Assembly (NCBI GenBank): GCA_031262845.1 | Contig: JAISGZ010000170.1 | Span: forward strand, 1-7,169 | DNA: 7,169 nt | From: Propionibacteriaceae bacterium | Lineage (GTDB): Bacteria > Actinomycetota > Actinomycetes > Propionibacteriales > Propionibacteriaceae | Reading direction: 5' to 3' | Shown: piece after piece, positions 4,726-7,169 of the stretch | How positions within the stretch are numbered: position 1 is the stretch's first letter | Layout: every line of letters starts with the position of its first letter | Made by a program: the position numbers and the translations under genes | Notes under the pieces: model-generated | What the model was told of the DNA's origin: nothing | Database searches by the model: none | What the model saw: the letters and a program-made list of their open reading frames with translations, nothing else

Positions 4726-5133
4726 ATGACGATGACTGATCCGATCGCCGATATGTTGACGCGACTGCGGAACGCCAATCAGGCGTACCACGAATTGACG
4801 TCGATGCCCCATTCCAAAATTAAGGTCGGGATCGCCCAAATCCTCAAGCGTGAGGGTTACATCGTGGATTACGCCGTGAACGACAACCCTGACGGCCAGA
4901 TCGGCAAAACGCTGACCTTGACCTTGAAGTACGGCCGTAACCGGGAGCGGGCGCTGGCCGGTTTGCGCCGGATTTCCAAGCCCGGTCTGCGGGTCTACGC
5001 CAAGTCGACCGCGCTGCCGCGGGTCCTCGGTGGTCTCGGTATCGCCATCATCTCGACCAGTCAAGGTCTGATGACCGATAAAGAAGCCAACAAGAAATCG
5101 ATCGGCGGGGAAGTCCTCGCCTACGTCTGGTGA
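4726..5133 (+). CDS. rpsH: 30S ribosomal protein S8
   Basis: S8 binds helix 21 of 16S rRNA, nucleates assembly of the central domain and, in E. coli, represses the spc operon. The 135-residue product matches the usual 130-135. It begins MTMTDPIADMLTRLRNANQA, contains MPHSKIKVGIAQILKREGY (27-45), and ends with the family signature IAIISTSQGLMTDKEA (106-121), then GGEVLAYVW. The signature loop STSQG is intact. Two ATGs two codons apart (4726 and 4732) could serve; I chose the first because MTMTDPIADML is the usual start in actinobacteria and AAAGAGG lies 10 bases before it. Of ten arginine codons, six are CGG. rplF follows after 12 bases. Confidence 0.98.
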   Translation: MTMTDPIADMLTRLRNANQAYHELTSMPHSKIKVGIAQILKREGYIVDYAVNDNPDGQIGKTLTLTLKYGRNRERALAGLRRISKPGLRVYAKSTALPRVLGGLGIAIISTSQGLMTDKEANKKSIGGEVLAYVW

Positions 5134-5145
5134 GGGGAGGCCATC

Positions 5146-5685
5146 ATGTCGCGTATTGGAAAAATGCCGATCCCGGTACCAGCCGGCGTCACCGTCACAC
5201 TCGACGGTCCGTCGGTTGAGGTCAAGGGACCGAAAGGCCAACTGGCTCAGACCGTGCCGTCGCCGATCACCGTGGCTCAGGAAGCCGATCAACTGATCGT
5301 CAGCCGGCCGAACGACGAGCGATTGTCGAAGTCGCTCCACGGTTTGACCCGGACCCTGATCGCCAACATGGTGATCGGTGTCACCACCGGCTACGAAAAG
5401 AAGCTGGAAATCGTCGGCGTCGGCTACCGGGTCCAACTCAAATCACCAACCCAGTTGGAGTTCGCGCTCGGTTTCTCGCACCCGGTCGTGGTCAACGCCC
5501 CGGACGGGATTAATTTCACGGTCGATTCGCCGACTCGCTTCAGCGTTCAGGGAATCGACAAACAAGCCGTCGGCGAAGTCGCGGCCAACATTCGTAAGAT
5601 TCGCAAGCCCGAGCCGTATAAAGGCAAAGGCGTCCGCTATTTAGGCGAACAGGTCCGGCGCAAGGTCGGAAAGGCTGGTAAGTAA
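5146..5685 (+). CDS. rplF: 50S ribosomal protein L6
   Basis: L6 lies by the sarcin-ricin loop and the stalk base of the 50S subunit, where translational GTPases act. The product is 179 residues, standard length, with two similar domains. The N-terminal one opens MSRIGKMPIPVPAGVTV and carries VEVKGPKG (25-32) and LHGLTRTLIANM (64-75). The C-terminal one has EIVGVGYRVQLK (88-99), LGFSHPV, and the signature block starting ANIRKIRKPEPYKGKGVRY (147-165), then GEQVRRKVGKAGK. GAGGGGAGG at 5132-5140 sits 5 bases before the ATG, a strong ribosome-binding site. The TAA stop shares its final A with the rplR start (TAATG). Confidence 0.98.
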   Translation: MSRIGKMPIPVPAGVTVTLDGPSVEVKGPKGQLAQTVPSPITVAQEADQLIVSRPNDERLSKSLHGLTRTLIANMVIGVTTGYEKKLEIVGVGYRVQLKSPTQLEFALGFSHPVVVNAPDGINFTVDSPTRFSVQGIDKQAVGEVAANIRKIRKPEPYKGKGVRYLGEQVRRKVGKAGK

Positions 5686-6068
5686 TGGCTATCACGCTCC
5701 AAGTTCCCCGCTCGTTGGCGGATCGCCAGGCGGCCCGCATTCGGCGGCAAAACCGGACTCGCAAGAACATCACCGGCACGCCGGAACGTCCTCGTCTGGT
5801 CGTCACCCGGTCCAGCCGCCACATCGTGGCTCAGGTCATCGACGATACCGTCGGCCGGACCTTGGCTTCCGCTTCAACCTTGGAAAAGGACTTGCGGCAG
5901 GCCACGGGTGACAAGTCGGCCAAGGCCAAGCAGGTCGGTACCTTGGTGGCCGAGCGGGCCCAAGCCGCCGGTATCACGCAGGTCGTCTTCGACCGGGCCG
6001 GTAACCAATATCACGGCCGGATCGCTGCTCTCGCCGAGGGCGCGCGGCAAGCTGGACTCGGGTTCTGA
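5685..6068 (+). CDS. rplR: 50S ribosomal protein L18
   Basis: L18 binds 5S rRNA and, with L5, delivers it to the central protuberance. The 127-residue product has the family's basic N-terminal arm (ARIRRQNRTRKNITG, 17-31), then RPRLVVTRSSRHIVAQVID (35-53), the alanine-rich middle ending in VGTLVAERAQAAGI (84-97), and the conserved VFDRAGNQYHGRIAALAEGA (101-120), then RQAGLGF. Length is slightly above E. coli L18 (117), which is normal for actinobacteria. The start overlaps the rplF stop by one base; GGAAAGG at 5668-5674, inside rplF, is the likely ribosome-binding sequence. rpsE follows after 12 bases. Confidence 0.98.
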   Translation: MAITLQVPRSLADRQAARIRRQNRTRKNITGTPERPRLVVTRSSRHIVAQVIDDTVGRTLASASTLEKDLRQATGDKSAKAKQVGTLVAERAQAAGITQVVFDRAGNQYHGRIAALAEGARQAGLGF

Positions 6069-6080
6069 GGAAGGAACATC

Positions 6081-6698
6081 ATGGCACAAGCTGGAACGGC
6101 TCAGCGGGGTCAACGCGGCACGGGTGAACGGCGTGGCCGTGACGACCGGCGCGGCTCCCGTCAAGAGGCTGAAGCGGCTAAGAACCAATACTTGGAACGG
6201 GTCGTATCGATCAACCGGGTAGCCAAGGTGGTTCAGGGTGGTCGGCGCTTCGGCTTCACCGCTCTGGTCGTCGTCGGTGACGGTAACGGTGTCGTCGGTG
6301 TCGGTTATGGCAAGGCCAAAGAGGTCCCGGCGGCGATTGCCAAGGGAGTTGAGGACGCCAAGAAGCATTTCTTCACGGTGCCCCGTATCCAAGGCACGAT
6401 CCCGCATCCGGTCCAGGGCGAAGAAGCCGCTGGTGTCGTCTTGCTGCGGCCGGCGGCCCCCGGTACCGGCGTCATCGCCGGTGGTTCGGTCCGGGCCGTC
6501 CTCGAATGCGCCGGTGTTCACGATGTCTTGGCCAAGTCGCTCGGCTCGTCCAATGCCATCAACGTCGTTCACGCGACGGTGGCGGCTCTCAAGTCGCTGG
6601 AGCAGCCCGAAGTGGTGGCTCGGCGTCGGGGACTGCCGGTCGAAGACGTGGCGCCGGCGGCTCTGCTCAAGGCCGCCAAGTCGGGAACGGAGCACTGA
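6081..6698 (+). CDS. rpsE: 30S ribosomal protein S5
   Basis: S5 stands at the 30S neck, helps form the mRNA entry channel and affects decoding accuracy. The product is 205 residues; E. coli S5 is 167. The difference is mostly a Gly/Arg/Gln-rich N-terminal extension (residues 1-35), common in actinobacteria. The N-terminal double-stranded-RNA-binding-like domain begins at YLERVVSINRVAKVV (37-51), with the loop VVQGGRRF that corresponds to the spectinomycin-resistance region of E. coli S5. It continues with VVVGDGNGVVGVGYGKAKEV. The C-terminal domain shows EEAAGVVLLRPAAPGTGV, then LECAGVHDVLAKSLGSSNA, and the tail GLPVEDVAPAALLKAAK. AAGGA at 6071-6075 precedes the ATG by 5 bases. Glutamine at residue 52 replaces the lysine usual in many bacteria. 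Confidence 0.98.
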   Translation: MAQAGTAQRGQRGTGERRGRDDRRGSRQEAEAAKNQYLERVVSINRVAKVVQGGRRFGFTALVVVGDGNGVVGVGYGKAKEVPAAIAKGVEDAKKHFFTVPRIQGTIPHPVQGEEAAGVVLLRPAAPGTGVIAGGSVRAVLECAGVHDVLAKSLGSSNAINVVHATVAALKSLEQPEVVARRRGLPVEDVAPAALLKAAKSGTEH

Positions 6699-6699
6699 T

Positions 6700-6882
6700 A
6701 TGGCTCAGCTCAAAATCACCCAAACCAAGTCGGGTATCGGCACCCTGAAGAACCACCGCGAGACGCTGCGGACCTTGGGCCTGAAGAAAATCGGCCAGTC
6801 CGTGGTGCGTGATGACACCCCAGAAGTCCAGGGTATGGTGCGGACAGTCGCCCACCTGGTGACCGTGGAGGAGGCCAAGTAA
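6700..6882 (+). CDS. rpmD: 50S ribosomal protein L30
   Basis: L30 is a small 50S protein near the 5S rRNA and domain II of 23S rRNA; it is dispensable or absent in some lineages. The 60-residue product is full length and matches the single ferredoxin-like fold: LKITQTKSGIGTLKNHRETL (4-23), RTLGLKKIGQSVV (24-36), then GMVRTVAHLVTVEEAK at the end. It lies one base after the rpsE stop; CGGAG at 6688-6692, inside rpsE, is a modest ribosome-binding sequence, so coupling to rpsE is likely. Its TAA overlaps the rplO ATG (TAATG). Confidence 0.97.
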   Translation: MAQLKITQTKSGIGTLKNHRETLRTLGLKKIGQSVVRDDTPEVQGMVRTVAHLVTVEEAK

Positions 6883-7169
6883 TGGCGTTGCAAATTCACC
6901 ATCTGCGTCCGGCCGCGGGCGCCCATCAAGCCAAGACCCGGGTTGGCCGGGGCGAGGCCAGCAAGGGTAAAACCGCTGGCCGCGGTACGAAGGGTACGGG
7001 CGCTCGGAAGAACGTGCCGGAGAACTTCGAGGGCGGTCAGATGCCGCTGCACATGCGGTTGCCGAAGTTGAAGGGTTTCAAGAACCCGTTCCGGGTCGAA
7101 TACCAGGTCGTCAATGTGGCCAAGCTGGCGGAGTTGTTCCCCGACGGCGGCGCCGTGACGCCGGGCGAC
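6882..7169 (+). CDS. rplO: 50S ribosomal protein L15, 3'-truncated by window edge
   Basis: L15 is a 23S-binding assembly protein that reaches deep into the 50S core. Ninety-six codons are present, of a family about 145-150 residues long. The N-terminal half has the Gly/Arg/Lys-rich extension typical of L15: TRVGRGEASKGKTAGRGTKG (19-38), then FEGGQMPLHMRLPKLKGFKN (49-68). The last of these is a form I associate with actinobacteria. The globular part begins at about residue 72 (EYQVVNVAKLAELF) and the gene runs out of the window at AVTPGD without a stop. AGGAGG at 6869-6874, inside rpmD, lies 7 bases before the ATG. secY would be expected to follow just outside the window. Confidence 0.97.
   Translation, partial: MALQIHHLRPAAGAHQAKTRVGRGEASKGKTAGRGTKGTGARKNVPENFEGGQMPLHMRLPKLKGFKNPFRVEYQVVNVAKLAELFPDGGAVTPGD

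Noticed and set aside
4717..5436. Antisense open frame (239 codons) opposite rpsH and rplF
   Set aside because: Low-complexity Asp/Arg/Gly/His-rich translation typical of a reverse-strand shadow, covering two certain genes.
5874..6695. Long antisense open frame (273 codons) opposite rplR and rpsE
   Set aside because: Same cause: a shadow of G+C-rich coding DNA. No ribosome-binding site or recognisable protein features.
1..7169. Frequent GGCCGG/CCGGCC words as a possible uptake or methylation signal
   Set aside because: They arise mostly from Gly-Arg and Ala-Gly codon pairs with CGG preference. I see no regular spacing or orientation.
1..7169. An undescribed accessory or defence system
   Set aside because: Every frame of any length is explained by 17 standard ribosomal-protein genes in canonical order, with no unexplained gene or array.

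Overview
The whole window is one dense, single-strand (+) ribosomal-protein gene cluster: the 3' half of the S10 operon joined directly to most of the spc operon. It holds 17 protein genes in the canonical bacterial order: rplB (3' part), rpsS, rplV, rpsC, rplP, rpmC, rpsQ, rplN, rplX, rplE, rpsZ (zinc-type S14), rpsH, rplF, rplR, rpsE, rpmD and rplO (5' part). Nothing else is encoded. I see no tRNA, rRNA, mobile element, CRISPR array, phage gene or unknown gene, and no gene-free stretch longer than 79 bases.

The organism is most likely an actinobacterium (Actinomycetota). The DNA is G+C rich (roughly 60% by eye). S14 is the short Zn-ribbon form with the actinobacterial C-terminus. L15 carries the HMRLPKLKGFKNPF block typical of that phylum, and L2, S5, L5, L16 and S3 read like actinobacterial orthologues. 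The C-terminus of S19 (GHVKDDKKARRR) and the long C-terminal tail of L24 recall Propionibacteriales, but that placement is from memory of the families and is low confidence.

Layout: positions 1-504 hold the C-terminal 167 codons of L2. S19, L22, S3, L16, L29 and S17 (526-3023) complete the S10-operon part. The spc part begins at L14 (3040), only 16 bases after S17, so there is no room for a separate spc promoter between the two. L14, L24, L5 and S14 follow with gaps of 0-3 bases or one-base stop/start overlaps. The only real gap (4647-4725, 79 bases) lies between S14 and S8 and contains a bulged hairpin just before the rpsH ribosome-binding site. S8, L6, L18, S5, L30 and L15 then run to the window edge. 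Tight junctions (TGATG, TAATG, TGAATG) suggest translational coupling and stoichiometric synthesis from one polycistronic mRNA.

Together the products build the 30S head and neck (S3, S19, S14, S5), the 30S body and platform (S8, S17), the peptidyl-transferase and A-site region (L2, L16, L6, L14), the 5S rRNA/central protuberance region (L5, L18, L30) and the exit tunnel (L22, L24, L29). I did not find an undescribed system. The points worth a second look are small: substitutions at the tip of the L22 tunnel hairpin, the hairpin before rpsH, extended tails on S3, L5 and L24, a glutamine in the S5 spectinomycin loop, and an unusual preference for the CGG arginine codon in these highly expressed genes.
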